Shown here: positions 11,903 to 26,800 of the stretch, in pieces
How the letters are laid out: every line of letters begins with the position of its first letter
Numbering within the stretch: position 1 is the first letter of the stretch
From: Datnioides undecimradiatus
Taxonomy: Eukaryota; Chordata; Actinopteri; Lobotiformes; Datnioididae
Length of the DNA: 64,000 nucleotides
Direction: 5' to 3'
Assembly (NCBI GenBank): GCA_008933995.1
Contig: WARS01000015.1
Coordinates: 15,198,957 to 15,262,956, forward strand
Program-made: the position numbers and the translations under genes
Notes under the pieces: model-generated
Database searches by the model: none
Seen by the model: the letters and a program-made list of their open reading frames with translations, nothing else
What the model was told of the DNA's origin: nothing

Positions 11903-14900
11903 TTTTTTTTCCCCTTTAACACCTGTTCACAGAAAACTCATGTCAAACAGAAAAGGAAAAAAAAACACATGCAGCCAGAACTACACTCTCTCTTCCTGTT
12001 TCTTTATTCACACACTCATTCACTCAAACACCCACTGAACGCAACTTACCCTTTTGCACTGGAGGAGACTACTTTCTGTTGTTCCAGGTGAGGAGGAGAC
12101 CAGTCTGTTCGTGGGAACGAACAGATTGTGGAAGAGAACTGGAAGGGAACGTCAAATAATCTCCATGCTTTCAATTTCATCATCTGGCACCTCTATTTTA
12201 TTTTCATGTCTTCATCATCACTGCTCTGTCATCCTTCAGGTTATAGCAGGGTGAATGCAATCATAAACTTGCTATCAAGATATATAAAATAACAAGTGAG
12301 GTACACGAGAGACAAAACTGAAGGAAAAAAAATCACTTTTCAGGAAAAATGACTTCTTTTTTAACTGGTGCCTCTGATGATGGGGAGGGGCATCGTTCTC
12401 ATCTTTCTCTCCTTCATAGCTCGAAGTTGTCTTTGGTCATTACCACAAAGTCAGACTCGCACTTGCATGGTTTTTGTTACTATGTGTATGTATTTATGTC
12501 TGTACTATCACTGTGTTATTCACTATATGAGAAGTTATTGTATAATTATTGGCTTGGCTGCTATAGAGAGATATATTAGATTCAAAAACCAGAACAATGA
12601 TGTAGGTGGTACAGTAGATAGCCATACATATTTGTGTTAGCTCACTGCTCCATCGTTGTACAGAACGCTCATCATTTTAAGAGTTTATTATGAGTGGAAG
12701 AGTAAGCTACTTTTCTTAATGGTCTTCATTAGCATTTTGGATGGAGACCCGTCATGCCATTGCTTTGCCAAGAAAATGTTCAAGCTTTAAAATTTAAATT
12801 TTACTTTAAATTTAATTTTGAAAGATAAAGGGATAAAGCATATCAAAAGGAGAAACTACTATGTTGAACAAGGGCTATCACCATATTTTTATTACAAGTG
12901 TATATACCACAGGACTCTAAAAGCCACTTGATGCTTGTGTAGAAACCTCGAAACCTTAGTTGGACCCGATAAGTTTAGAAAGAAATCAAATAAGCCATGG
13001 GACCTGACAGGCACTGAGGATTCATACCAGTGGTTTTCAAGTGCCTGACATCAGGATCCACTTATTTGTTTTTGGCATAGTTAACGTACAGAACACGCTG
13101 CCATTACATAATGTTTAAAATGGTGCATCATATTTACAGCATAGAATGACACCTTTCACTGAATTGCTTCTAGAAATCTATTTTTATCAAATAAGATATC
13201 AAAAAAGTCAATATCAAGTCAATATACACTGCTGGTCTGGAATCAGTTTTGCTTTACATATCCTCATTATTATTTTATTTTTGTACCAATTTCCATTGAA
13301 AAATGCCTGGATTCTTGTAAAAGGTTGGTATTGGTTAAACAACCTGACTTTCACCTTTTTTGGATTTTAAGCTCTTGTGTTTTCAGTAAGTGTAAACTGT
13401 AGTTTATGCTAAACATGGTCCTCTGGTGGCAAGTTCAGCTCATGCTAATGCTTCTGCTAATAGAAGATTATAAGATGAAAATGAGCTGTCTATTATACGC
13501 CAGAGGATCTCTGAGTATTTGAAAATTGTGCTGCTTGCAAATATAACACACCATACAATGTTTTTTCAGCTGATTTTCACATTAACATTTTTAAAAATAG
13601 AAAAAAATAAATGATGAGCAATATATAATATATATGAGTGCATATAATTATACAAATATTATAATATATATATATAAATGACCTGTGAGAGATTTGTTTT
13701 CCTGGGTCGCATTAGCCTTTAATATTACTGTATAGAGTAGATTTTACATAAATCAGTAGAGGATGTGTTATTTGACCACATGTATATCAGGTCAACATGG
13801 AACAACAGGCACACCTGGAGGAGAGCAGTTAATATGATGTAACATTACGTTGGGTTGTGCATTACTTTCAGAGTTCATAAAACCAAATATTTATTCAGAG
13901 CAAACAGACTGAAATAAAACTGCAGGCCTTTCGTTTTCTATAGACTTGTACATTGTTCTTGTATATAGCTCCCTATATATGTTGATGACACTCTAATGTC
14001 TCTCTGAGATAGAAGTGCCTTTTGAATGGGTAGATTTCTGCTTTTCAAAAAGTTTGATTTGTCTCATCACCTGTTCAGAGGAGCTCGGTTATTCAGAGAA
14101 CTGAGTTCAGTTTGCAATGAAGCTGACGTCAAAGCAAGCAGCTGAGGAGAGCTTTGGATGGTACAAAATAGTCTCAGATGAGTGAACATAGTGCATATTC
14201 TTTTGATAAGTATGATTGCCAGTGGAATTTATTCCAAAATGTATTTCAAATAATTCACTATTTTGATATTTCAGAGACATTTATTTCATGTCAATAGCTA
14301 TGGGCAGATTTTTTTTTAACTTTATATATTTTGTACTGACACTTTTTCAAGTTTTATGCTTCCTCATCTTGTGCCAATACAGACTTTAAGCAGTTCATGC
14401 TGTACAACAGAGTGGCTTCCTCTGGATGTGTCAGTACAACACTGCAGACGTGGTGTCTGCTCACGAGGCTTTTTTTTTTTTTGGGAGCTCCTTTGCTTTT
14501 GCTGCATTTGAGTGTCAACCCATTCTAAACTTCAATATTGTCTTTTGGAGTGCAAGTGTCAAATATACAGTGCAGTATATCAGCAGCTTATAAGAGCTTG
14601 CTCTACTTCATGGTTCAATCCTATCTTGTAAATGTTATGCTGTAGGTAAAAAAGAAATGCTTGTACAATAAGCTTCATAAAATATATTTGTATATGGAAA
14701 ATGACCTTTAACATGCATCTATTTATTTTCTGTATGTTGCATATCTTGTAGAGGTGTGGTCTGGGAAAAGGGGGATCAAAGCTCTGACATGTTGATGGTC
14801 TTTATATCTGTGATGGACATTTGTCACTACTGATGTGAACATGTGGTGAACTGTTTAAAGGTCTCCCCCCCTCTGAGCTCTGACCATCCTTACAAAGCAT

Positions 14901-14940
14901 TCAAAGAAATGAATAAAAGTATGCAAGACTCAGATCTATC
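11903..14940 (+). other. bmp3: Probable bmp3 3' UTR and flank
   Basis: 3 kb without a coding exon. AATAAA hexamers lie at 13607, 13913 and 14912; the last is followed by a T/G-poor stretch. A long 3' UTR is usual for BMP3. An AT dinucleotide-rich tract lies at about 13617-13677. The small open frames at 11584-13370 are not conserved proteins. Confidence 0.45.
14912..14917 (+). terminator. bmp3: Candidate bmp3 poly(A) signal
   Basis: AATAAA on the plus strand, 3 kb after the bmp3 stop. Alternative hexamers are at 13607, 13913 and 15526. Choosing between them needs transcript data. Confidence 0.3.
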
Positions 14941-17724
14941 AAAGATATTTTTTGGTCTCAAAAAAACCCTGACGCTTATAAAAGAAAGTGGCACAAAACA
15001 CACAAACAAAGTGAAGTGCTGAAAATGTTTTTCCTTTATACTCTCCCTTGGTTCCATTGTCGATAAAATACAAGATTGATATTTTAAAAATTCAATAGCA
15101 AAATTCAGAATTCTTCTATATACAGTGTAACTCCAGTTCTACAGCTGTCACTTACCACCAAAAATATTAAATATTTACATTTTATAAACAGGTACAGTCT
15201 ATATTTTGTGGGACTGCCCCAGACATTTTAAATTGTACAGTATGCGTGTTGTAACAGACTAAACCGTGTGCATAAAATTATAGGTTCATGTGCACTACAA
15301 ATGTTTTACCCCAGTGCCTAAATTTAAGGCTTGAGACATTTGATATTTTCAAGAGCGGAACAATGTTCGCCGAACATGAGGTCTAAATATATTTTGAGGC
15401 TTTGAACAGTTTGGTTGTGTTTTCATTTTTGTAAAACTTTATTTTAAGGTACAATTCAGTCATGAGTCTGTACAAAAATGAAGCATCAGGCCGCTCTGGT
15501 GACAGACATTACAACTTGTCACCGGAATAAAGCAAGTGTAATGACAGTGATGATTGACATTTTCTTTGGGTGTCCTGCCCTAGGTGCAGACCTCTCAGTC
15601 ACCGAATGAATCACTGGTTTCTCCAGCAGTTCAAAAACAATGAATGTTTGCTCAATCAGCCAATCAGAGCTTGTGGGTAGAGTTAAGACTCTAGATGTCA
15701 TCATTTTAACACCTTGGTAGGTAGCTAGCCTTTGTGGAAATAGCAACTGAAAAGTTATTTTAAATCTATTTGGAGAGTGTTTAGACAAACTATCACCAAA
15801 CCAACCAAACAGAAATTGGCTAACAAGAACATAATGCCACAAGGAATGTATGATTTTAGCTGATTGTCATAGGTTCAGGACTGGCACTAATCCAAATTAA
15901 ACACGTCTATCTACTACTAATATTGTCACATATCTCTGTGTTTGACAAGTCACAATGTCTGCAGTGAGAATGGTCTGCATACATTGGTAAGAAAACAAAA
16001 AGAAATTGTGGCATACAACAAAATCTAAACTGAACAATCTAAGAAGACATTTTCATTCAACTGAAAAAAGTAAATATTAAAAAAACAACAACCAGAAACC
16101 CCATCTGAAATATCAACAATCACAGCTGTATCCTGAAATCAGTAGTCATTATCGTAAGGCCACAGCTTCTCCAAGAACTTCAGGTGCTTCCATATACAGG
16201 CATTACTACATACTGTACATACTGTACGCACACATTCACCAGTCAGTGTATACATATTGATGTGATATTTACAAAACCCACTTACCCACTTTTAAGGTAT
16301 ACATAGAGGAGCAAGTAGCCTGGATTGTATAAATTGTGTATTTTTGCTGCTTGTGCTTTACAGTATACGGTATATACATGGACACATGGTACACAGTGGA
16401 GTAGCGGTAAACTTCAAGGGTTTAAAAATGGAAAATAATAATATTTTTAACCCTAAGCTTCTAAAAGTTTCCTCATAGTTAACCCTGAAGGTTTTCTGCT
16501 CAGTTTGGTCTGTTTTCTGTGTGTCCTCACATCAGTGACTGAACAGAACTCCTATTCTCCTTAAAAAACTGGGAAACTGGCTGAATTGACTGAGCTACAA
16601 AACAAATCTCAGTCTTTCTTCAGGTGAGGCAGCCAGTCGAGGGATGGGTAGGAAGAGAGGGTGTTTGTGTTCTTGTGTCTTGTGTATGCAGTAGCAGGGA
16701 CTGCAGGGATAACACTACTGGCACTTGGAGCTCTTGATGCTTCTCTTGACAAATGTTTATTGTCTGGAATAGTAGCACATTGTGGTTAGATGCTGTCGAA
16801 GCAGTTAAGGGGAATTTCTTCTCCCAGGTCTGTGTTTCCTCTGGAGTCGCTCGCCTTTTTGCAGTGTCATCTCCACACATATCGCCTTCCCACACACACA
16901 CCTCCATTCCTCTACAGTCATAAACAAACTGCACATGTAATCATAAATTCCCTCAGCTGTGAGAAATAAAGGCTTTGCAGCTGCATCACAAATTTCCCTA
17001 CCAACCACATCTGGAGCCATCATGAGGGCCCAGAGCAAAGTGTCTGAAAACAATTATTTTAGAGGTATTTCTAAAAGATGATTATAAGGGCGTGGATTGA
17101 TTAAGGAATGCAAAAACTTGTACTGTGACACAGGGCACTGATTCAAGACATACTCCCTCCAAAGCTATATGCAACGAAGCTTGAAGAGACCAGCTTAGTT
17201 ATTAAGGACACAGAGTTGGTTACTATTTCTGAATTATTTTGATGCAGGCAATCTTAGCAGAACTAAAGCTCTAATCAGTAACTTTCTGACTTCTTTAAGT
17301 TGCTTTACCCTGTTGGTGCAGCATGTGGCAAAATGTCATTACTCTTTCTCTCAAGTGATTTAATTGGAAAACATTGGTCATTTGAGTTACCAGTATTAGC
17401 ACTACCTTGAACCTGACTGGTTAGAGTGACAGTTAAATATATTAACTAGAAGGGAATGGAGGTTACAAACCAAACCATTAACTACTGTTCACAGTCAAAC
17501 CAAATGGAGAATTCTCTGACAGCTGTGTCATTGGTGTTGAGTTAGATATCCATAAAATTGTGAACTAACCCACTTAGTGCAGCTACTGTTACCTGGAACC
17601 AGGCAATCTCCACCACGGGAGCCTGGGATGATGTAAATTCACATGAAAACCCGCTTTGCCCATTGAGCGTTCGTCCTTAAGGTGTGCATTAGAAGGAAAA
17701 TTACTGAAAAATGGGGCGAAAGTC
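14941..17724. other. Convergent bmp3/prkg2 3' end region, probably prkg2 3' UTR
   Basis: No coding exon seen on either strand. Open frames of 82-107 codons at 15519-17053 (minus) show no recognisable protein. Presumed prkg2 3' UTR plus a short intergenic spacer. Confidence 0.4.
15438..15443 (-). terminator. prkg2: Candidate prkg2 poly(A) signal
   Basis: AATAAA on the minus strand (TTTATT on plus), 2.3 kb after the prkg2 stop. A closer alternative lies at 16756-16761. If the distal sites are used, the prkg2 and bmp3 3' UTRs nearly abut or overlap. Confidence 0.3.
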
Positions 17725-17820
17725 TCAGAAGTCCATGTCCCAACCAGACAGCTCATCAGGAGGACTGTCCTCGTCTGGAGGGTAGCTGTCAAAATAGCTG
17801 TGATCTGTTGGTCCTGTGAG
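17725..17820 (-). CDS. prkg2: prkg2 coding exon 18 (C-terminal tail)
   Basis: Reads [15 protein letters not shown]...[10 protein letters not shown] and stop TGA (17725-17727 on plus). Acceptor CTGCTCCAG precedes position 17820. Phase 0 start. This is the AGC-kinase tail typical of PRKG2. Confidence 0.95.
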   Translation of the reverse strand, partial: LTGPTDHSYFDSYPPDEDSPPDELSGWDMDF

Positions 17821-20800
17821 CTGGAGCAGAAGACAATGAAGAAGGAAAAAGTGAGAGACTGATTTCTTACGATACTTCCTGAATTATTACTTTCAGACCC
17901 AACAGTGATGGAAGACTGTTGTTGGAGCAATGGTCTTTCTGAGCTTTTCTATCATTAAAATAGCTTTTTATTAGATTTATCCATTAAGTTTCAATTAAAT
18001 ATCTATTCTTACTTCTCTTTTCAGTGGAGAGGGTAAACTTCTTGCCTTCAGCCCTTCCCAGTTGAAGCCATTAAACCACCTTCAGACAGAGCACAAAAAC
18101 ATGTGGGTAAGTAAATCTATATCTCTTTCTGTTTGTGTGGTGTATTTATTATTTTCATGACATTGACACACACAACACATGAGAGACAAATGTTAAAGAT
18201 CAAAGTTTTATAACAGGACATTCCCTCAGAAATTTAACCATTGGACGTTGTTGGATGTCAGTGGGATCTGAATCTGTTGCAAGGACCCTTTGCGAATACT
18301 TGCCCTGAACTTCTTTTAGATGTGTTTGGCTGAAACAAGGCCCAGTATGACGAGTAAGAAATTAGCAGATAGAGACTGTATGATGTCGAATAATGTGATA
18401 AGCCTTTTGAATATGTTTGGTCTGCTCTTGTACAGTGTGTTCAGTGGTGATCTAATTGCTGAGGTCATAATCCACTTGCCCATATTCATAATGTTCTATT
18501 AGTGCTAATTTGTGTGGCCAATCTTCCCAATGAGATCAACAACAAAATGAGTCAGTTCCTTCTTACCTGTGCTTCTTGATATCAGTTATTCCATTTTTGA
18601 GGTTGCCCAGTCGCTCTGAGGGATTTCGCCTGTAAGGTAGATCAGATTTTTTTCTTTGTTAAAGTAATGGCCATTAATATTTACCATAGCCAATTTATTG
18701 TTAAGATTTATCCCATTTCAGGAGCCTAGACTGAATTGCTACAATTTGTCTGATCATCCACCATCACCAGATTCTCCTCTCAGAAATTTGGTGACAAATT
18801 TGGTGGACTGGAGGACTTAGTAGCTTCCTTTTTGACTGTGTGATCTTGCACCTGCACAGCTTGCGTATGAGGTCCTCAGGTCTCTTGGTGATCTTCTTGG
18901 GGAAGTCCATTTTCTCAATGCCTTTCAGGATAAAAGTGTATGTCATCATCTGGTCACTCCCAGAGAATGGAGGGCTGTGGAGTAGAGAACAAAAAGGCAA
19001 AAGGTAGCCTTTGATTGAGCGGAGGTCTGTCAGAGTGAAGCAACAGCACCCCACTCAAGTCAGCAAAAATAATGACTGTAAATCAGCAGAAGTAGATGGA
19101 AGTGATAACTAGATAAAGAATGATTATATGGCGCCATTCCCCAACAAAGCTGCAGACTGGAAGCACAGATGACCACAGGCATACCACATTACCTGCCAGT
19201 CAGGAGCTCAAACACCAGGATGCCCAGAGACCAGAAGTCAACACTGAAGTTGTGGCCTTTGTTGAGGATGATCTCTGGTGCCACATACTCTGGCGTCCCA
19301 CAAAAGGTCCAGGTCTTTTGGCCACATCGGATCTTCTTGGCAAAACCAAAGTCGACCTTGGAACACAGAGACGACCAGCGAACTCATCATAGAAAAAGAG
19401 CATCCAGCCAGCTGTGGTTGCTTTTTTGTGGACAGAATATGTTTATCGTTGCTGGCAGCTCACTCACCAGTTTGATGTATCCCTCAGTATCCAGCATGAG
19501 ATTCTCAGGCTTCAGGTCTCGGTAGAGGACACCTTTGCGATGGAGGTAATCGAAAGCCTCGGTGACACAACCAACACAGAATTTGGCAGTGGGCTCATCA
19601 AAACTCCCCCTAAAAACAAGGAAGCCATATTTAATCTTTTTGCTGACAAGTAGAGCACATCACACACTGTTCAGGAGGCAGAAAACTAGCAGCAGTGGTA
19701 TCATTACAAAAATGCACCTGAACCCACTTGCAGGCAGCCCTTATTCAGTGATTTATGACAACTGGACACGTGGTTCCTCCTTGACAGGATAAGTTCCCTC
19801 ATTAGGTGAACAAATGACTTCATGCTGCAAGGCAGAGTTTTCAAAAAATCTAACAGCACCAGTAGTTGGTCTCTCTTACCTGTCTCTGAGCAGACTCCAA
19901 ATCTCTCCACCCAGACAGGCCTCCAGCAGCATGTACACATATTTGTTATCCTTAAATGTGCGATACAGTCTGTAGTAGGAGAGGAACAGATGTGTTAAGG
20001 ATCCAATAGTTAATTTTCAGGCTTCAAAAATAATCAATAATAATATTTAAGCTGCAGGATTTTTTGCACTTTAAATAACAGAACCTCTTTCTGTTTAACT
20101 TCATTAGCACTGCAAAATTCGTAGGGGGCCTTTATATATAATAATTACTTGACTGAATGTCTACATTAGCTTTTCTTTGGCAAAACAGCATTACTCAGGC
20201 TTGATTCCCTGCTATTAACGTTATTATATATTAAACCGATAAAATACACATAAAAAAGCAGCAGGGAAAGAACTAATGATGCAAAACAGATCACAACCAG
20301 TAAGCAGGACGCTTAAATGAAATAATGCAGCCCCAGTGGTTTTCATTACAATGCACTGCTGTGGCCTATAATACAGTTAAAGGCATCACTGCACAAATTA
20401 TTGCTCAATTTGTGAACTAATGTGATTTTAATTGATCCTTATGGTAATGTTTTCAAAGTTAATTGTTAATAGCAACTCAGGAGCATGCAGAGGCTTAATA
20501 TCACACTCAAAGACACTTCAGAAACAGCAGAGTGGATGTTAACCACACTGTCATCCTGCAGAAATCTTACATTACCTTACATCAGTCTTAAAAAAAGATT
20601 AAGAAATATGAAAATAATTGTTAAAACATATAAAAAAGGTCACATCAACACACAGGGCGCATGAAGAGGAGGTCAGCAGGAGGAGCGTTTCAGAAGATGA
20701 AGAATGGCTTTAATATCGAAGTCTGTTCCACTGCATACAATGAAATTGGATCATGATAATCTCACAAAAGGCAAAGAAAAGCTACTGGTGCGATATTTCA

Positions 20801-23800
20801 TAACAAATAACTACATTTTTGAAGCAGACACCTCAATATCCCCTGCCATTCTACCCCATTGAGAAGACGTAATCTGCTTGAGGCCTCAGCTGTGATCTCA
20901 TCAAAAACTAATAAGCGCTGCACTGTTTTCCCAGACTAATAGAGCAGAGCTTCATCACGTAGGATAAAAAATGGAAATAGGCTCAGAGCAGAAGGACTGA
21001 CTTGACGACGAAAGGCGAGCGAGCCTCAGCCAGGATCTTCCTCTCCGAGTGGATGTGCTCTTCCTGCCTGTTGTCCACTACATGCTTCTTCTTGATGACC
21101 TTTAGAGCAAAGGTGATGTCTTTGCCATGCACCTTCACCTGTGGATGAAAATAGCACAATGGGATGTCACAGGATGGATCTTTTTCTCAACAGGCTTTTC
21201 CACTTGTCACAACAGGAAATGCATCTTCACATATTTTAAAGTCTATCTCAAAACAATAGTCAGGTTACCATATGCACACTCAGGCGGGGTTTGCTAGCAG
21301 TAAAAATTCATCCTGTCCTTCAGATCCCCTCTGAATCAAAATACTAAGTTTACCTTCAGTTAAAAGTCTGAGATATTAAACCAAGCCATTATGTGTTACC
21401 CTCAGACTTGTTTCAAACTAAGCACACTGTAACTTTTGAAATTCATTTGTCAAACTCAACTTCAAATTAAGGGGTTAATGAAATAGTATGATAAGTTAAA
21501 GATAAAGATTGGGTCGTCAACATGGTTGTCAGTTTAAAGCTTTAGATCCCTTAAAAGTTGTGATACAAAGCATCCATCTTTCAAATTGGTATTTCTGCTC
21601 ACTCTAAATAGTATGCATGCATAAACGTTGAGCTCAAGAAAAAGTTCAGTTGGTTCAGCTAAAGTAACAAAATACAACTCATGAGCCGTGATTCAGGTCC
21701 CACCAGTTCAACTCGTCCAAAGCCGCCAACACCAAGTGTAGCGATGACCTCCAGGTGATCGAAGGGTCTGGATGAAGGAAACACTGACACCATTTCCTTC
21801 AGTTGGATGACATCTGGAGACAGCGGCTGGCTCTGGTGGCGTGACACCGACTTCCTAAATTGAAACAAAAACAAAGGAAGGGGCTTTATTTTAATCAGCC
21901 AATAAAAAAAGGGCGGATTCAAAAGTATCAGAAACATGTGTATGTTTGTATTTTTGTCTTCTGGCTTGAGCTTGCAGCGCTGCACCCACCTGGCATGTCT
22001 CTTCTTGTCGTCACGATCAAGTGTTGCCACGTAGCCTTGGAGGTACTTCTGCAGCTCATTGAAGGTGCCCACTGTCTGATCAAATGTCCTACAAAAACAA
22101 CCGCACGTCAACAGTGCAACCACAGGAATGTTAGCTGAGAGTCGTCACAACCCCAACTTTGATGCAACTGAGCTGTCCCACTGAGATAAACAACTTCATT
22201 ACAGGAGGAAGCTAAGGTATGAGAAAAGGTTTTGCACACAATGTTGACAACAATGTCACATTTTCTTCAATAACTTTATTCAGTTATGAGCTAATTGAAA
22301 GGCAAGGCAAAGGAAGAGGTCTAATTAGAGGAAATTCGAAATCCCATTAGCAAAGATTTGGAACATCATATTGTCCAACTTTGTCCATACATTTCAATGC
22401 CATAAAAAAATGGTGTCTCTCCTCATCTCCAAGTCAAATCGTCTACTGCCTATATCTTTAAATCTAAAGTGCTACTTGATAACTCTCTGTTACAGACCCA
22501 ACAATATCTTCCTGGTGTTTGGTGTTAATGTCTCAACCAGAAAACTACACCGCAAATGTCAGAACACTCACTCTCTGTCGATAACGAGGCACTCCACCCC
22601 ATTCTCCTCAGCGATGATATTAGCAGACCTGACATCATCACTGGGGGAGAGAGAGAGATACATCACATAAGTCCTACCACTGTTTTGATATTGATTTTAA
22701 GATTATGAGGGCATTTGTATTCAAAGTGCATCCAGAAAAGGCTTTACAAGACAGCTGTGCTTCATTCAGTTCAGTTGCAAACAGGGCACTGAAGATAAAG
22801 GCTCACAAATATTCAGAAACCTACATAAAAATGTAGATTGTATGTCAGTTAGATTACACGTCAACACAGATGTGTGAATTTGCTCAATTGCATGTTTTTT
22901 AAGTCAGCAGATCTTGAAAGGCTGCGTATTGACCAGAGGCTTTTTTCCTTTCACCATTTTCAGCAGGGAAAGCAGGCCTTTCCTGTATTCAGAGGGATTT
23001 TTGTCAAGTTTTTTCTCATTTGAATTGACAAAGAGGGTCCTAAACCCCTCTGCGACAATTTTCTGATTTTGGGTAGTATGAATAAAAAGGGTTTGACAGG
23101 CCTTGGCTATTAAAACAGTGTTTCTGTCCAACAGAGAATCCAGGAGCAGGATTAAAATGACAATGTGTGGGTGTATGTGACAAACATTTTTACCTTATTA
23201 GCGCTTTCTCTCCAAAGTAGTCTCCCTTCTGCAGTGTGTTGATGATCTGTGGCAGCTTGTGGGCCTCAGTGGTCTGGGTCACCTTCACCTGCACAACACA
23301 GTCAGGTGGATCTCTGAAATGTATCTCACTTCACCTCACGCTGCTGCTCACTGCTGCAGCTTTTACAGGTGCTTCCAATTTTCTCCGAATATTTTTACGT
23401 GCATTGTAAGAAGTTAAAATCCGAAGAAACTGAAATAATTGACATATTCAATTATAGTAATTGCACCACGCCAGGCTGCGGGTGATTAAGTGACGTTGAT
23501 GCTGTCAAAATAGACACTCATTATATATAGACTCATTGGAAAGGGGTTTTAATCAGCTGTCTGTGTTTGTTCTGCTGCCTGTAGCGGAGCAGTTTTCAGC
23601 AAAAATACTCTGGCAGCCTGGATCTTGTGAAACTTCCTCTTCATTTGTGAGGCTTTAAAAACCAGTGGCCCACCCTGGTCGAGGTCAAACGCCCCACTCG
23701 TGGCACCATCCTGCCGGAGAAATGCCACAATGACATCACAGACGTAACGGCCGGGGTGTGTTTTAGCTAAGTGTCCTGTTTGACCTCACTGACCTTCACT

Positions 23801-26800
23801 TCCCCTGTTTTTTCTGGTGGCAGGCGCTCTCAGAGTTTATCCCCTTGCCGGTCAGGGGGTAAAGAGGAGGAAGGGGGGTTGTAGAGCCATTTCCTGTATT
23901 AGCCCCAAACAACATGTGTCTCTCTCTGGTTTGGTTAGCTTAGTGCTGAGGAGCTGCTGTCTCACATAGGCTCATAATGGCATTCTGAAAGTCCCCTGTG
24001 GACATCTCTGGCCCCTCTCCATCTTCCATCGCTCCCCGGTGTCAGGTTGCTGACTTATCAGACAGACAGGCGGGTGAGTCATAGTCCAACACCTCCCAAA
24101 CTCACATACAGTTTGACCAATGTGTTTTGTTGGATTATTGTACAAAACTGATATGCTATTAAAGAGAAATACATGTTTTTGTTTGTATTTTACCTTAAAA
24201 TTCTTTCTTTCTGTGTAGGATAACCTTCAAACATGATTTCATATGTCAGGGCAATGATTGTTATCAGGGTCAGATACAAGTTTCTTAAAAAATGTCCAAA
24301 GCTATCGAGCCAGTGAATCAATGAGTCAATTGTTCAAAGTTGCCACCAGGAATTTTTCTCTATTGAAAGGCAGATTAACCTGATATTCACCATTGTATGT
24401 AGTTTTGTTTACACTCAAGTGGAAGCCAAACTCAAGGGTAATGATGAAGAACCAAGGCAGAAGCAAAAAAAGGTCCAAGACAAGTGCTATTTCTGTAGCC
24501 ATTAGACTTAGCTGGCTGATGAGAAAAGCCATTTCTGCAAAGCCTGGAGCAGCATTCTGATCAGTGCAATAAAGACGTCAAATGTTTTTGTCTAACCGAC
24601 GTTCCGGAGGATTTATTTTATGGTTGTAAAGACGGGATTAAGGCTTGTGTCTCTGGCGCTAATGAGTGTCATTGTTCCAGAGTCTGAAAACGTCTCAGAA
24701 ATCTCTGCAGCGCAGCTCGTGTGGAACATCTTATCATAACCAAGGGGGATACTGACAAAAACCCATTTCCTATTTAAAAACTGAGCTGTTAGTATTAGAT
24801 ATTAGGATGTTGTGTTGTTGACTCTTCACATAGTTATCCCAGAGAACATTTTTATACACTTAATTGTATTATTGTCTTTTAGCCAGCAAGTGCCTCTAGG
24901 GATAGAAATATCGGTTCACCACTCTGAGAGTGAAATTCCTCTGCAATTATACATTGTCATGAAATGTTGTACAGACATTCTCGGTTCCCACAAGATGAAT
25001 TTCAGTGATTTTGGTAATCTCCTGACCTGACCAATAAGCTTGTGCCACCAAGAGGTTTCACATTTGTGGTTTTGAGTAAAATGTACTTATGTATGTGGAT
25101 GGGCAGCAATGATGCAAACAATCAAACCTAACCAGCAGGAAGAATTATATTCACTTTGGTGACTCCTTTAACTTAGCACCACAATCACAACTTATACATG
25201 CTAAATGAATGACTTTCCCATCAGCCTCGGCTGCCTTTTTTAGCAAATGCTAATGTTAACATTTGCTTATTATGAGGGATCTAAATTCTTTAATAAAAGC
25301 TAAATAGTAGTTCAAACTACACAATGTGACAATGTATATGTGATACAAAATTATACCCCAATATTAATCACGTCTTCAGTACAGGAATGAAGCTAAAATA
25401 AGTGAGAGTTGCAGTTTGAGGGCCCTGATAGAAATTGTCAGCCTAATGATATTCATCCTGTTTGTTCACGTCACCTGTTACAGTGTGTCAGACACATTAC
25501 CTTTCCCTGTGCGATTATGTAGAAGGTGCTGCCCTCCTCTCCCTCCCGGATGATGTACTCTCCTTTGTCGTAGTATTCCTAACGTGAGAGAGAGGGAGGG
25601 GGGGAGAGAGGGGGAAGTGAGGAGGGGAGCACAACAGTCAGAACTGAAGCATTATATTGATTGAATCATCGACCCGGCTGGTCTCATTCCTGGTAGCTGG
25701 TCCCCTGAGGGATGAGAGTTGGAATTCAGCCATCAAAGCTGCTCTGTCATTCAGAGCTTCTCAACCTACTGATCAAGAGGGGATTTGGGGGGCTCCTGGG
25801 ATTAATGAAACATGTATGTAATGTAATGAAAAATGTATGTCATGACTATGTGTTAATTATGATGCTTTGAATGTCCGTCATGAGGGCCTTTCATGTCCAC
25901 TGTAATAGGATGTATTGGGCAGCATTTGTGTTGTGACACCATGATCTATCTTCTATAATCTTAGACCTGCGGTGCAGGACTTTAGTCTCCCTCTTCAGGC
26001 AGTGAGAGTAGTTTGTGGCACTATAGGTTCTGAGCTGCTGGAGCCCACTTTGAACGTACACTGCAGCCCTGGTAAACTGGTCACTGCTGGTTTACATGAA
26101 CGCATCATGCCCAATGCACCACAGTGGGAATGTCTCACCAGACACCACATTTAAAAGCTCTGTATACCGTGAAATGCAGGGAGATTCATCTGGTGGCCCA
26201 GTTTAACTGACATGATGCTGAGAAAAGAAGCAACTGCTGAACAAATGTTTGTTTGACATGATCATTACCTGAAAATGACCAAGAGAAGAAATTGACATGC
26301 ATTTATTTTTACATAAACCTGCTATTTGTGATCTGATTTAAAATATCACTCAACCATCAACCAACTTTAACGACACATTTTAAATAATTACTCGATTATT
26401 GATTTTGTCATTAAAAAACAGTGCTTCTGTTGATGCTAATGTAATCTGTCCTGTCCTGTACAGATGGATAACACCTAGTACTCAAATATCAGGTGTCTGG
26501 TTTTACAGTTCATTACCAGAAACTAATGTGAGAATTCTGATTGACCCTAGTATAAAATGACGTGTCCTGATATTTAATGTCATGAAATTGTGAAGAAAGT
26601 AAATGTTGTATTGTAAAGTCGTGTCAAAGTCCCCGTCTTTACTTGGTTTAAATAGTAACATAGCCTGGAGCCTCAGAATTGTTGCCATGGTTACTTGCAG
26701 ATTAAATATACTCTTGGCAATGATTTAAAATGGTGTTTTTACCTTGACGTGTCTTGATTTGATTATAACGGACACCTGTCAGCCAATCAGAAGCAAAGAC

